Below are positions 8,801 to 17,269 of a stretch of DNA of 47,513 nucleotides, one piece after another. Position numbers and translations under genes: made by a program. Location: contig CAUYUJ010009757.1 in NCBI GenBank assembly GCA_963575745.1, forward strand, positions 310,001 through 357,513. The letters run 5' to 3'. Source of the DNA: Prorocentrum cordatum. Taxonomy: Eukaryota; Sar; Dinophyceae; Prorocentrales; Prorocentraceae. A model generated the notes under the pieces. That model made no database searches. It was not told the DNA's origin and was given only the letters and a program-made list of their open reading frames with translations. How positions within the stretch are numbered: the stretch's first letter is position 1; each line of letters starts with the position of its first letter.

Positions 8801-10203
8801 CTACTCCGCAACCAAATCGTCTGGGGAGCTATTCGGCCCCCAAACTACTGGTTTGCCAGCCGCTGCTGCGGACGCCGAGGGCCCGGTGCTGGACGCCGCG
8901 GCCCCGCTGATGCGGGGCCCCTGAGAAGGCGTCGGCCTCCCCTTCTCTCTGGCGGCGTCGAACTTGACCTTGCTCTCCACACCGAGGTCCTTGCACCAGC
9001 GAAAAGTTCCTGACCCGTCGCTCCCGCCCAAACCCGCGGCTGGAAGCCTCACCGCGTCCGCGCGGGGGACGAGGGGCAGAGCTTCGACCTTCCTGTCGCC
9101 CCAGTGCGGGTGTAAGCGGACGCCTGTCCCGTCGTCGCGGTGCAACACGAAATCCCACATCGGCAGCTTCACTTTCACCCGCTGCCCCGCGAACTGTCGC
9201 GCGCGCACAATACACTGGCGCATGTGGTCGTAGCTGTTTGGCCGGACTTCGAGGGAACGGCCGATCAGAGCCCCGCTGCTGCGGGGCCCCCCCACGACCT
9301 CCCTGATATCTTCCTCCCTGAGCGTCGCCACCATCTCTTGTCACCGCCAAGGGACTTCCTCGTCGCTTTTGAAACCAAAGCTCGTTCTCGCACCGTGGTC
9401 GCAAACAGCGACCATGGTGGGCTCCGCATTGTCCAACCACTTGGCTTCTGACTCGAACGGGGCAGTTGGGTCTTCATTCAGATGGCGCCACCATTTCAAC
9501 GCTTGGTTGTGTTGCTTAAACGAAGTGCCGAGCCTATCTTCATAACTCAAAAAATAATTAACATCAAACTTCTCAAAATCCTGGAGCCCGCGCGCCGCCG
9601 CCGCTGCGGTGGCGCGGGGCTCCTGCGCCGCAGGCGCGGCTCGGGATCCCGACCCCTCTCCTGAAACTGCGCCCCCAGGTTCTGGTGAGTTTCGGAGGGC
9701 AGCCCTCACGAAATTATCGAATTCGGGCATGCCGAGACCAGGGGCGCGGGGGCTTACAACGCTAAGCGCGGCGAAGCGAGACGGCCGTTGAGGCGAGACC
9801 GCCGCCGCTGCTGCGGCGGCAGGGCCATCGCGCCATTTGGCGTCCTCCGTTGGCGTGTTCCCGTCTTGTCGCCAGTCTCTCCAACCCCACGCTGACCAAT
9901 CATGGCCGTCCTCCCAGCCGCGCCAATTAAAAAAGTAAGAAACGAAAACAAAAAAAAAAAAATACAACAACAAAAACGAATAATAGAAATACGACAGAAA
10001 AAAAGAAATAACAAAAAAAAAAAAAAAAAGAAAAAAAAAATAAAAAAAAAAAAAAAACAATAAACAAAAAAAAAACCACGCCAAACAAAACCAAACTAAA
10101 ACGCCAAAAACAAACAATATAACAAAGCCGCTGCTGCGGCTATCCCACCATCCTCCTGCGCCACCCCATGTGTATCCGCCTGCATCGCCCATTGCAAGAC
10201 GAT
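8801..10203 (-). CDS. Unknown dinoflagellate-type protein with one in-frame TGA and a probable intron
   Basis: ATG near 10203 gives MGDAGGYTWGGAGGWWDS. An A/T-only tract (9925-10130) follows, read on minus as a Phe run and best explained as an intron. Then come HDWSAWGWRDWRQDGN, MPEFDNFVRAALRNSPEPGG, FEKFDVNYFLSYEDRLGTSF and HNQALKWWRHLNEDP, up to VPWR. A TGA at 9341-9343 interrupts, but the same frame goes on for 180 codons (QEMVATLREEDIREVVGG, RPNSYDHMRQCIVRAR, KLPMWDFVLHRDDGTG) to the stop at 8801. The Trp/Gly/Asp-rich start recalls retroelement gag leaders, and I cannot name the family. Hairpins are read as SAAAAG, SGAAASS, RSSG and AAAAAAA. Confidence 0.6.
8900..8919. repeat. Hairpin with TGAT loop, 8-bp perfect stem
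   Basis: GGCCCCGC-TGAT-GCGGGGCC inside the minus ORF. The stem differs from neighbouring copies while base pairing is kept, and the loop has one change from TGCT. Confidence 0.85.
9270..9287. repeat. TGCT-loop hairpin, 7-bp perfect stem
   Basis: GCCCCGC-TGCT-GCGGGGC within the minus ORF 8801-10203, just after the in-frame TGA in reading direction. Confidence 0.85.
9592..9615. repeat. Hairpin with CGCT loop, 10-bp stem
   Basis: GCGCCGCCGC-CGCT-GCGGTGGCGC, fully paired with one G-T wobble. A second small stem (CCTGC-GCC-GCAGG) follows about ten bases downstream. Confidence 0.75.
9801..9820. repeat. TGCT-loop hairpin, 8-bp perfect stem
   Basis: GCCGCCGC-TGCT-GCGGCGGC. In the minus ORF it is read as an Ala run following DGP. 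Confidence 0.85.
9925..10130 (-). other. A/T-only tract, probable intron
   Basis: An island of A-runs (T-rich on the gene strand) with almost no G, in a GC-rich gene. On minus a Trp/Gly-rich N-terminal segment precedes it and a Trp-rich segment follows. The tract has no stop because it reads mainly as Phe, so the ORF spans it. The splice sites are not certain: GC...AG and other dinoflagellate-type boundaries are possible. Confidence 0.55.
10126..10141. repeat. TGCT-loop hairpin at the putative exon/intron edge
   Basis: AGCCGC-TGCT-GCGGCT, a 6-bp stem directly beside the A/T tract, at the exon side of the presumed 5' splice site on the gene strand. Confidence 0.8.
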
Positions 10204-10610
10204 GGCGCACGCGCGCGTTAGGCCGCGACGGGCCCGGCTGCACCGTTGCTCGCGGGCGATCCCACGGGCGCGGGATGGTTTGAGCATAGCGGCGACGGAC
10301 GACGCGATGTGATTGGACGGCGGAGAACTTGAAAGGAAGGGGGGTTGGAAACGGATGAACGAAGTGGACGAAGAGCGGAAATCGAACCAGAGGGGGGGGG
10401 AAAAGAGCGGAAGAGAATGAGGACATGCAGACGAAGGAGAGTGACGAGGTAGATGGCGGGCCAGAACGGCAACGGAGGATAATGTGGTGGAAATTGTGAA
10501 AAGGACGCATGGAAAAACACGACGAGGATCACAGACGCAAAGATGATGAGCGCAGTGGTAGCATGACATTTCCGAAATCAAGAAGCAGGATGAGGAGGAA
10601 CGGGATGACG
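10204..10610. other. No gene called
   Basis: Upstream region of the minus gene. Several ORFs of 100-190 codons cross it on minus without recognisable composition. It may contain the 5' untranslated region. I found no dinoflagellate spliced-leader relic here by eye. Confidence 0.4.
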
Positions 10611-10615
10611 AGCAA

Positions 10616-10730
10616 CTCTGTCGCAGAGAGCCTCCGAACGCACCCCCTCTGTCACAGAGGGCCTCCGAACGCACCCCCTCTGTCACAGAGGGCCTCCGAA
10701 AAACACCCCCTCTGTCACAGAGGGGGGAAA
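10616..10730. repeat. 31-bp tandem repeat, four copies, each with a hairpin
   Basis: Units start at 10616, 10647, 10678 and 10710 (periods 31, 31, 32). Each carries CCCTCTG-TCA-CAGAGGG (the first copy is degraded) and a CCTCCGAACGCAC linker. The last copy ends with a longer stem, CCCCCTCTG-TCA-CAGAGGGGG. It lies between the 3' end of one minus ORF and the region upstream of the next. Confidence 0.9.
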
Positions 10731-10733
10731 TGA

Positions 10734-11012
10734 TTACTTTAATGCGGCTTCTGGATTAGTCGCTTTGGCCTGCCAACCAGCATGATCGAACCCAACAGCT
10801 GAAAGAAGATAGGGGGAGGGAGAGCACGGACGGTGTTCGCACTCGGCCTTAAACGCCGTCTCGGCTCGCACCAACTGGAACAGAACCAAATTTTCCAACA
10901 AGGTTATCCAAGCCTGGGCGCGCGGCTGGCCGGCTGCTGCCGGTACCGTCTGTTGAAGCCGAGCGGTGCGCTCCTGCACCCGTAAATTACCGCATAAAGG
11001 ATCACCACACAA
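10734..11012 (-). CDS. Small unknown ORF
   Basis: 92 codons. The central part looks natural: QAWITLLENLVLFQLVRAE followed by TAFKAECEH, then LLSAVGFDHAGWQAKAT and a stop. The TGCT hairpin at 10930-10943 is read as VPAAAGQ. It is probably one exon or a fragment of a larger gene with its start upstream. Family not recognised. Confidence 0.4.
   Translation of the reverse strand: MCGDPLCGNLRVQERTARLQQTVPAAAGQPRAQAWITLLENLVLFQLVRAETAFKAECEHRPCSPSPYLLSAVGFDHAGWQAKATNPEAALK
10930..10943. repeat. TGCT-loop hairpin with a variant stem
   Basis: CCGGC-TGCT-GCCGG. Both stem arms differ from the CCGC/GCGG core of the other copies yet remain complementary, and the loop is unchanged. Confidence 0.75.
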
Positions 11013-11133
11013 ACGACCCCCGAACCAACGCCCTTCTGCTTAGGCGGCGGTGCACCGCGCCCGAGCACCCCGAAATTCGAACTTTTTGGTCGGCGGGGCG
11101 AGAGCGAACCTCTTCCGCTAAAAGCTAGGCGGG

Positions 11134-12060
11134 CTACGCACAGCTTTGATTAGGGAGACAGGCCAGAAGTTCGAACAAGGGACCCAGTGTCTCGGAGCCT
11201 GCGCAAGCATTTAGGGCACAGCCAACCTCCCTGGACATCGAACTAGAGCTGCGCGGGCCCAGGCCTCCTGGCCCTCGACGTTGCTTGGCAGGGCGTCTCT
11301 CAGGCCGGCGACCACGAGGGCTCTCGCCGAGAGACCTGGGCAGGCCAGGTGCGACGTGCACATGCTGGCCCCGGTCGCGCCCGAGCACTTCTGGAGTTGG
11401 GCCGCCCGGGGTCCGTCCTCACGGCCAGGGCCGAAGATGAAGCCCGAGTACTTCGCCCAGAGCTTTACGTCCACTCCGGCCCAGGCCGGGGCCGCTCTGG
11501 TAAGCAGCCTGCGGGACTCGTCGGCGCGGTGCGCGAAAAGTGGAGCCACCACTGCCTTCGTGAAGTTCACTGCCAATACGGATATCTGCGCGCAGTCGTC
11601 GAATATTGCCGCCGACGTCGTGACATTCGCGAAAAATGGGACGAGGACCATGGCCAGGTCGTCGGCGAACGCCCCCTGGGATATTCGATGTAGCGAGTAA
11701 TCCGTCCGACGCGACCGCGAAGAGGAGCGGGGACAACGGACAACCCTCGCGAATGCCCCGTGTCAGGGAGAAGCCGCCATGCCTGGAGCCTCCCAAAACC
11801 ATGTCGCACTCGTTGGCCTGGTACAAGACGCGCGCGAAGCGGAACAGCCACCGCGGCCAGCCGAGCGCCTCGAAGAGCCTGTGCAAAACTCGTGCTCCAC
11901 CGAGGGGGAGGCCGCCGCGAAATCGAAGAACGCGGTGGCCGAATCTCCGCGCCTTTTCTCAGACAGCGCTGGGCCGAACATGTGTGCAAGTGGGTCCCGA
12001 AATTCGTGACTTCCACATTTCCTGTCGGACCTCGCCAGGTCCCCCCTCCTAGTTCCACGC
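11134..12060 (-). pseudogene. LINE-type reverse transcriptase fragment, frameshifted
   Basis: Three minus frames together give ordered RT motifs: FFDFAAASPSVEHEF (motif A region, near 11935-11890), LGWPRWLFRFARVLYQANE, then GIREGCPLSPLLFAVASD (motif B region) and, one frame over, GAFADDLAMVL with the FADD catalytic pair at 11669-11658. A tail with VKLWAKYSGFIFG and VVAGLRDALPS ends at a stop near 11211. At least two frameshifts break the chain, and no endonuclease is seen upstream. This is a decayed non-LTR retroelement core, different in motif wording from the two other RTs in the window. Confidence 0.8.
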
Positions 12061-12393
12061 AAGTGAACCTGCCAAAGTCTACGCAACAGAAAAGGCTGAG
12101 CTGGCCAAGATGGACCCTGTGAAGTTAAGAAACAACTTCCGGGAAATCTTCCTAGAAAGCGACGAAAGGCCAAGGAGCTGGATGAGGCCCACGATGAAGC
12201 CACACTGAGCGGGGATTATCTGAATGAAGCGGTATTCGGCCATATCATAGCGACTGTCAACCCAGGAGATATACCAGCGCCAATGCGGAACCCACTCCCT
12301 CAGGTGTCGCGAACAAACAAATGGTCCCTGGGAGAGGTTCAAAACTGTTGTGTCTGTGTGTGTGTGTGAGGGACACCGTTGGACGAACCAATG
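12061..12393. other. No gene called
   Basis: Contains a short (TG)n run near 12352-12368 and a minus ORF of 87 codons (12079-12342) with a hydrophobic patch but no recognisable motif. Possibly upstream sequence of the RT fragment. Confidence 0.4.
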
Positions 12394-12834
12394 CTAACAC
12401 CCTGCCGCCATCTTTTCGACAGGCACCCGGTTACGACGAGGACGAGCCACCAGTGCAGAGTGCATAAGTGCAGTGGTCTCGGACACCAGTAGGAAGTAGA
12501 GAGTGCGGCCTGTGGACTCGGGCGCAGCACGGCAGATAAGCCAACGCACGGTCCGTGCAGAACTGTTCCGATGCACAGAGACAGCTGTCTGAGCTCTGCG
12601 CCCTGATGTCAGGACAGGCGACCAGCACGCATCGTAGGAAAGTAAGGCCGCTAGTTTCACCCACCATGGCCGCCATGGCATGATACTCATCTTGCCAAGG
12701 CTGTCTCCATTTTTCGTGAAATATGCACGTGAGGAGCGATCTGCCTGAGGTGGCGGCAACCGTTCATCACAGCGGCAGCGGCAGCAGGCTATAGCCAACG
12801 CAAGGCAACTGAGCTGGACATGTACATGCTTCAA
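12394..12834 (-). CDS. Uncertain ORF with a signal-like N-terminus
   Basis: 146 codons from ATG 12834. It starts MKHVHVQLSCLALAIACC, which looks like a short signal peptide or is chance hydrophobicity. The rest has mixed composition (MPWRPWWVKLAALLSYDACW and others) and no known domain. Overlapping minus frames are also open, so coding status is doubtful. Confidence 0.25.
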   Translation of the reverse strand: MKHVHVQLSCLALAIACCRCRCDERLPPPQADRSSRAYFTKNGDSLGKMSIMPWRPWWVKLAALLSYDACWSPVLTSGRRAQTAVSVHRNSSARTVRWLICRAAPESTGRTLYFLLVSETTALMHSALVARPRRNRVPVEKMAAGC

Positions 12835-12877
12835 CCTTGCTCGCCGCGCGTCGGCTCCACATTCAAAACGGGAGGGC

Positions 12878-13380
12878 CTATCGCAATAACCCGCGTGCGA
12901 CCTTCACGTCTTCATGAGGTCCGATTACCCTCGTAAAACATCTCTCGGCTATCTGCTCCGCACGGTAGCTTGCCCCTCTGACCTCCCACTTCAAAGGCTC
13001 CACGTGAGCAACCACAGCCGGTCCCCTCAACCGCAAGCCAGTGAAATGTTCGAAAGGGACACGTCCCAAACCGTTTCCACCGAAGATCTTGAACAGTTTC
13101 TATGTCTACTTTGCGTCAATGTCCAGAGCCTGGAACCACGATTGCATTTTCGGCCTGCCCAGCTGAAACTGAAGCTAAGCTGCTGTTCGCCCCGAATTGT
13201 CGCATCCGGATCATTGTCCATCACCTGGAATGGCATCCCCAAGTGGTCAACGAATGCCTGTTTCTCCCTGGGCTGAGCTTCGTATGTGAGATCCAGACCT
13301 GGTTGTGCCCTCTCGAATGCAGCCCGACAGCAAACAGATGTAATCCGCCACCGTGCCTCGAGGCACGAGTTGGAGAATGC
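12878..13380 (-). pseudogene. Possible coding remnant in two minus frames
   Basis: One minus frame reads AQPREKQAFVDHLGMPFQVM and another reads VPFEHFTGLRLRGPAVVAH followed by EPLKWEVRGASYRAEQ and CFTRVIGPHEDVK. Both have protein-like composition and adjoin, as if one reading were broken by a frameshift near 13060. I cannot assign a family. A retroelement remnant is plausible given the surroundings. Confidence 0.3.
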
Positions 13381-13399
13381 TGGTCGAGGAGCCCCAAAA

Positions 13400-13875
13400 C
13401 TGACCAAAAGGGCCCCGAGTCGCCGCAGGCCCACCCCCAGACCACCTAAATTGCCCAAGGCGCCCAAGACGCTCCCAAGACGCCCAACGAAAGCCCCCAA
13501 ATCAATCCCAAGGCACCGAGAGGCCAACATCGTGGATGTTCCATCTGTTCTGAAGGATTTAGCGTTCTCGCCTTTTGGGCTTCCCGACACTCCAAGACGG
13601 TCCAAGGGGACCCCAACATCGCCCCAAGACGGAGGAAGAGGCCCCAAGCTAGCCCCCAGACTGTCCAGGGCAAGACGCCCCCAAGGCGCCCCCAAGAGGG
13701 GCCTACGAGGGTGACCACGAACTGATATTCCGAGCACTCCACCTCAGGATGACCGCCCGAGACCTCCAGCAGACCCCAAGAGGCCCTCAAGGAAAGCCTG
13801 GAGCCCCCCACGGAGCCCAAAAGAGGCCACAACAGACCCCCTAGATGCCCCAAGACACAACGCCCGAACCCCCCA
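13400..13875. repeat. Degenerate CCCAAGA/CCCCAAG repeat
   Basis: Many near-repeats of CCCCAAGACGCC and CCCAAGAGG with irregular spacing. Similar wording dominates 2740-3195 (other strand) and 37490-38480, suggesting one family of GC-rich tandem sequence at three places. Long ORFs on both strands are attributed to the repeat. Confidence 0.7.
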
Positions 13876-13888
13876 AGCTCCCCGATGA

Positions 13889-14110
13889 AGAGAAGGAGGA
13901 GGAGGAGACGCGAAGGGCTCGAGGAGGAGGATGGAGGAGGCGGAGGAGGAGGGGGGTACGATGAGGAGAGAAGTAGGAGGAGGAGGAGAAGGAAGAGGAG
14001 GATGAGGAGGCGGTGGAGGAGGAGGAGGAGGAGGAGGGAGGAGGAGGAGGAGGGAGGAGGAGGATGAGAAGGGAGGGAGGGAGGGAGGGAGGAGGGAGGA
14101 AGGAGAACGC
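13889..14110. repeat. (GGA)n purine tract
   Basis: More than 200 bases nearly free of pyrimidines on plus, mainly GGA/GAG with GGGAGGGAGG near the end. Confidence 0.95.
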
Positions 14111-14339
14111 TCTGGAACGAATGAATTCGGTCCTGGCCCCGCCCAATGGTGGCCCTTCCGGGCACGGCCGTTGATCAGGGCCCCCCTAAGCGGGGACCCT
14201 GGTAAACAAAGACGTTGGCGCGCCCGAAGCAACTGCAACCGTGGATCGAAGCATTCTCCGTTCTTCGCCGGGCGGAGCTGCCCAACCCTGCCCAGCAGTG
14301 TCCTGGTTCAGAAGACCCTGGTTTGCACATGAACTTCCC

Positions 14340-14500
14340 TCGTCAACGATAACGGTCACAACGATTACAACGGCAACAACGATCGTTGTCGCCATTACCG
14401 TTGTGATCGCTGTCGTTGCGATCGCTGTGATCGTCACGATCCGTTATCGTTTGTGATCGGTTTTGTTGTTCCCGTTGTCGTTGAGATCGTTGCCGTTGGC
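14340..14500. repeat. Interspersed ACAACGAT / ATCGTTGT inverted units
   Basis: Left half repeats ACAACGATTACAACGG-like words, right half their reverse complements (ATCGTTGT, GTGATCGC). The centre is the perfect palindrome ACAACGATCGTTGT at 14376-14389, extendable to 14372-14393 with one mismatched pair. Confidence 0.75.
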
Positions 14501-14629
14501 TGGGCCACCCGGGCATGTTTCTGCTATTCTAGGGGCGCCGTGTCCGCGAAGCAGGGCCGCTCCTGCTTTTCCGCGGCCACGCAGCGCAGCGCGTGGTCGC
14601 AGAAGCCGCGCGCCTGGCTCGGGGGGACG

Positions 14630-15040
14630 AGAACTCCTCCTCCCCCTCCTTTTCCCCTCCTGCCGCCCCCTCCTGCTTCCTCCTCCTCCTCCCCATCCTC
14701 CTCCTCCTCGTCGTCCTCCTCCTCCCCATCCTCCTCCCCCACATCCGTCCCCATCCTCCTACTCCTCTTCCTCCTCTTCCTCCTCCTCCTCCTCCTCCTT
14801 CCTCCTCCTCCCCCTCCTCTTCCTCCTCCTAATCCTCCTCATCTCCCTCCTCCTCCTCCTCCTCCTCACCAACATCCTCCCTCCTCCGTCCCCCTCCCTC
14901 CTCCCCATCCTCATCCTCCTCCTCTCCTCCTCCCTCTTTCTCCTCCTCCTCCTCCTCTCCTCCTCCTCCTCCTCCTCCTCCTCCTCTTTCTCCTCCTCCT
15001 CCTCCTCCTCCTCCTGCTCTTCCTCCTCCTCCTCCTCTCA
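14630..15040. repeat. (CTC)n pyrimidine tract, about 400 bp
   Basis: Nearly pure C/T on plus, mostly CTC/TCC with CCC interruptions. It is complementary in composition to 13889-14110. The following coding frame is open back through it as poly-Ser/Leu, so the true start of that gene is uncertain. Confidence 0.95.
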
Positions 15041-15041
15041 A

Positions 15042-15793
15042 GCAACGTTGGCCCGAGCCAGCACCGCAGACCCCCTCCAGGTGAAGTTGTTGGAGGACGA
15101 GCTGAAGAAGGCCAAGGCCGCCATGAAGCCAGTGGTCTCCCCAGACGAGCCGCTTCGGCTGGCGTCAGGAGCGTGGCGCGATGCGTCCATGCGCCGCGAC
15201 CAAGCGGTGCAGCAGGTCTTGAAGGCTCGGGAGGGCCTGGGCAGGGCAGAGCTCCGTGAACGTGAAGCTGCTCTAGCGTTGGCCTTGGCGGAGGAGTCGC
15301 GCAATATGGCGGCTCCAGTGATGGCCAGGGAAACGGGAGTCTGCACTGCCAACAGGGAGGCGACGGACAAGACCCCGCTCTTCGAGGTCATGATCGACGA
15401 GGAGTTCTTTAACAAGCTCGGCTAGGTCGGGTGCGACCCGAAGAAGAAGGAGAAGGTCTTGCGCAAGCTCGAGAGCGACCTCAAGGGCGCGCGGGATCCG
15501 ATCCAGGGCAAGCATCCGATCCAGGGCGTGATGGGCCGCTTGGCCAAGAAGAGGCGCGTCGAGGACAGCCAGTCAGGCGCGGCGACTACCCTGCCGACCG
15601 ACGGCACGGAGGCGCCGACCGTGGGCTAGCAAGTCGCGAGCGCCGAGACCGCGAAGACCCAGGGCGCCGCCGAGACCGACGCGGCGGCCAAGAAGTTGCA
15701 GGCGGCGGCGGACAGGATCAGCGAGGCGAAGTTGGCGGCGGCAAGGCCGAGGCGGCCCAGCGCGCGGCCCAGCCGACGGCGGCGGCTGCGTGA
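15042..15793 (+). pseudogene. Ala/Lys-rich coiled-coil protein with two in-frame TAGs
   Basis: Coding composition begins just after the CTC tract: QVKLLEDELKKAKAAMKPVV, then RRDQAVQQVLKAREGLGRAE and EEFFNKLG. A TAG at 15423-15425 follows, yet the same frame continues for 67 codons with charged, natural sequence (VGCDPKKKEKVLRKLESDLK, AKKRRVEDSQSG, a possible nuclear signal) to a second TAG at 15627-15629. It then goes on as QVASAETAKTQ and AAAKKLQAAADRISEAKL. A one-base shift near 15740 then gives KAEAAQRAAQPTAAAA and a stop near 15793. No family recognised. Either a decaying gene, or one whose UAG codons are recoded or edited. Confidence 0.55.
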
Positions 15794-16498
15794 GCCCCCT
15801 CGGCGTCGGCGTCGCCACCGCCGAGTCCTTCTTCGTCGACTGGTGCGCCTGGCGAGCCGACGCCGGTCGGCCAAGGTGTGGACCAAGGGGCGGGCTCTGC
15901 AACAACAGAGGCAGTAGAGAAGCCCGCTGATGACAATGAGATATGCTCTTTCTTCTTTGCCAACATCACCAAAATAGGAAAGCATGCTTGGGGCTGCATT
16001 GTCTCGGATCAGCACCCCCCTTCCGCTACATAGGCTTGGTCGAGACCCGCCCTTCGGCGGATTCCTATGATGAGTGTGCGGGAAAGGCTCGCGATCATCA
16101 CTTGAGGCTCTCGCCAAATCATTGTCGACCCCATTCTCGCGCTGCCGCCACGGGGGCCCAGCAGAAGAAAGCGAACGAGGGCGGAGAGTGGCTCCTAGCG
16201 CAGGGCCACAGAAATGTACACTCGCCCCCATCCTCTCGTGAGCCGTTGGCTGACGGTCGCACTTCCTTAGATGGCTTCCAGGCCTCTGTGATTCACGTGA
16301 AAGGTTTTTTTTCGTTCGTCCAGCATGCATTTATAGGTTCTCTGGGAAAGGCTGGTCTGGGAAGAACCTCCAAATATTCCGTCGCCTTGGGGCCCTCCTG
16401 GTCAGCCTCCACATGCCCCGGGTTGTTTTGGCCGGCTGGGATACCTGCCGGCGGCGGCTCTGAAAGCTAAGGGCTTCGCAGATCGAGCCCAGGGCCAT

Positions 16499-16915
16499 GT
16501 CGTCACTGCTTGCAATGCGTCTGCGGCTTGCACGGCCGGTGCTAGGGGGTCAGAACTTGATTTTGCCTCGGCCAGCTCGAGTTTTGTGCCCTCCATAGCC
16601 CGTCTTGAAGCCATCATTGGCGTTCCTTGCAAGACCCATTGCGGTTTGTTTTGGCGTTTTAGGGGCTCTGGGGCCCAACTTCCCACCAGGTCGCTCAGGA
16701 TGGCGGCCAAGCTCCCCCAGACTCATCGTCTGTGCTCTCTCCCCACCCCTGGATCCAAGCCCTCCAAGGCCAAGGCGGCGCGCGCAGCCAGTCTAGCAGA
16801 GGCGCGCGAACGCGCCCATCAGGAAGCCGTTGCTTTGTTTGGAGATGCGCTTGAAAAAAACCTGGCGAGGTCGGCCCGCAGGGTGATAGCGGTCTTCCAG
16901 AAGATCCAGATTTGA
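16499..16915 (+). CDS. Uncertain ORF, C-terminal part helical
   Basis: Open without an early ATG. It reads SELDFASASSSFVPSIARLE and IIGVPCKTHCGLFWRFRG, then KAKAARAASLAEARERAHQE and VALFGDALEKNLARSARRVI, ending at TGA 16913-16915. The last 50 residues look like a charged amphipathic helix. The start must lie upstream or in another exon. It precedes a LINE pseudogene on the same strand and could be part of it. Confidence 0.35.
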   Translation, partial: VVTACNASAACTAGARGSELDFASASSSFVPSIARLEAIIGVPCKTHCGLFWRFRGSGAQLPTRSLRMAAKLPQTHRLCSLPTPGSKPSKAKAARAASLAEARERAHQEAVALFGDALEKNLARSARRVIAVFQKIQI

Positions 16916-17269
16916 CGTGTCGGGGGCTCTAGAGGGGGCCGAGGTGGGGGAGGAGGAGACCCGCTGGGCTCACGACGCCAGTTTCGGCGCCAGTGACGGA
17001 GTAGTGGGTCCGTCGCACTCGTCGGAAGCTCGGGGGTCGGGGGTTTTAATGGCTCAGGGAATCCCCCCCGCCCACCCCCCCTAAGAGACAGCCTCAGTAG
17101 TAATGATATAAGCATCCACGAGGGGAGTGGGTAACTTTGATACCCTGGACCCTGCGGCTTCCGACTCGTGCGCGGCTGCTGACGCTGCTGCGGCCCCCCT
17201 CCCCACTTTCCACAGTCCGCCCTCATCTTGGCTAGAGCATCGCGCCCAGGCTGGCTTTGTTATTGCGCC

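Larger units (their letters stand above)
7860..8853. repeat. Segmental duplication, copy B (partner 5957-7010)
   Basis: Aligns to copy A over almost its whole length. The main differences are a deletion of several tens of bases just after the shared leader, a shorter CGA microsatellite, and scattered substitutions. The outer flanks are unrelated beyond TTTGCCAGCC near 8853. Confidence 0.85.

Noticed and set aside
10616-10730. Possible CRISPR array (regular 31-bp hairpin repeats)
   Set aside because: There are no variable spacers between repeats, only four units, and the surroundings are eukaryotic.
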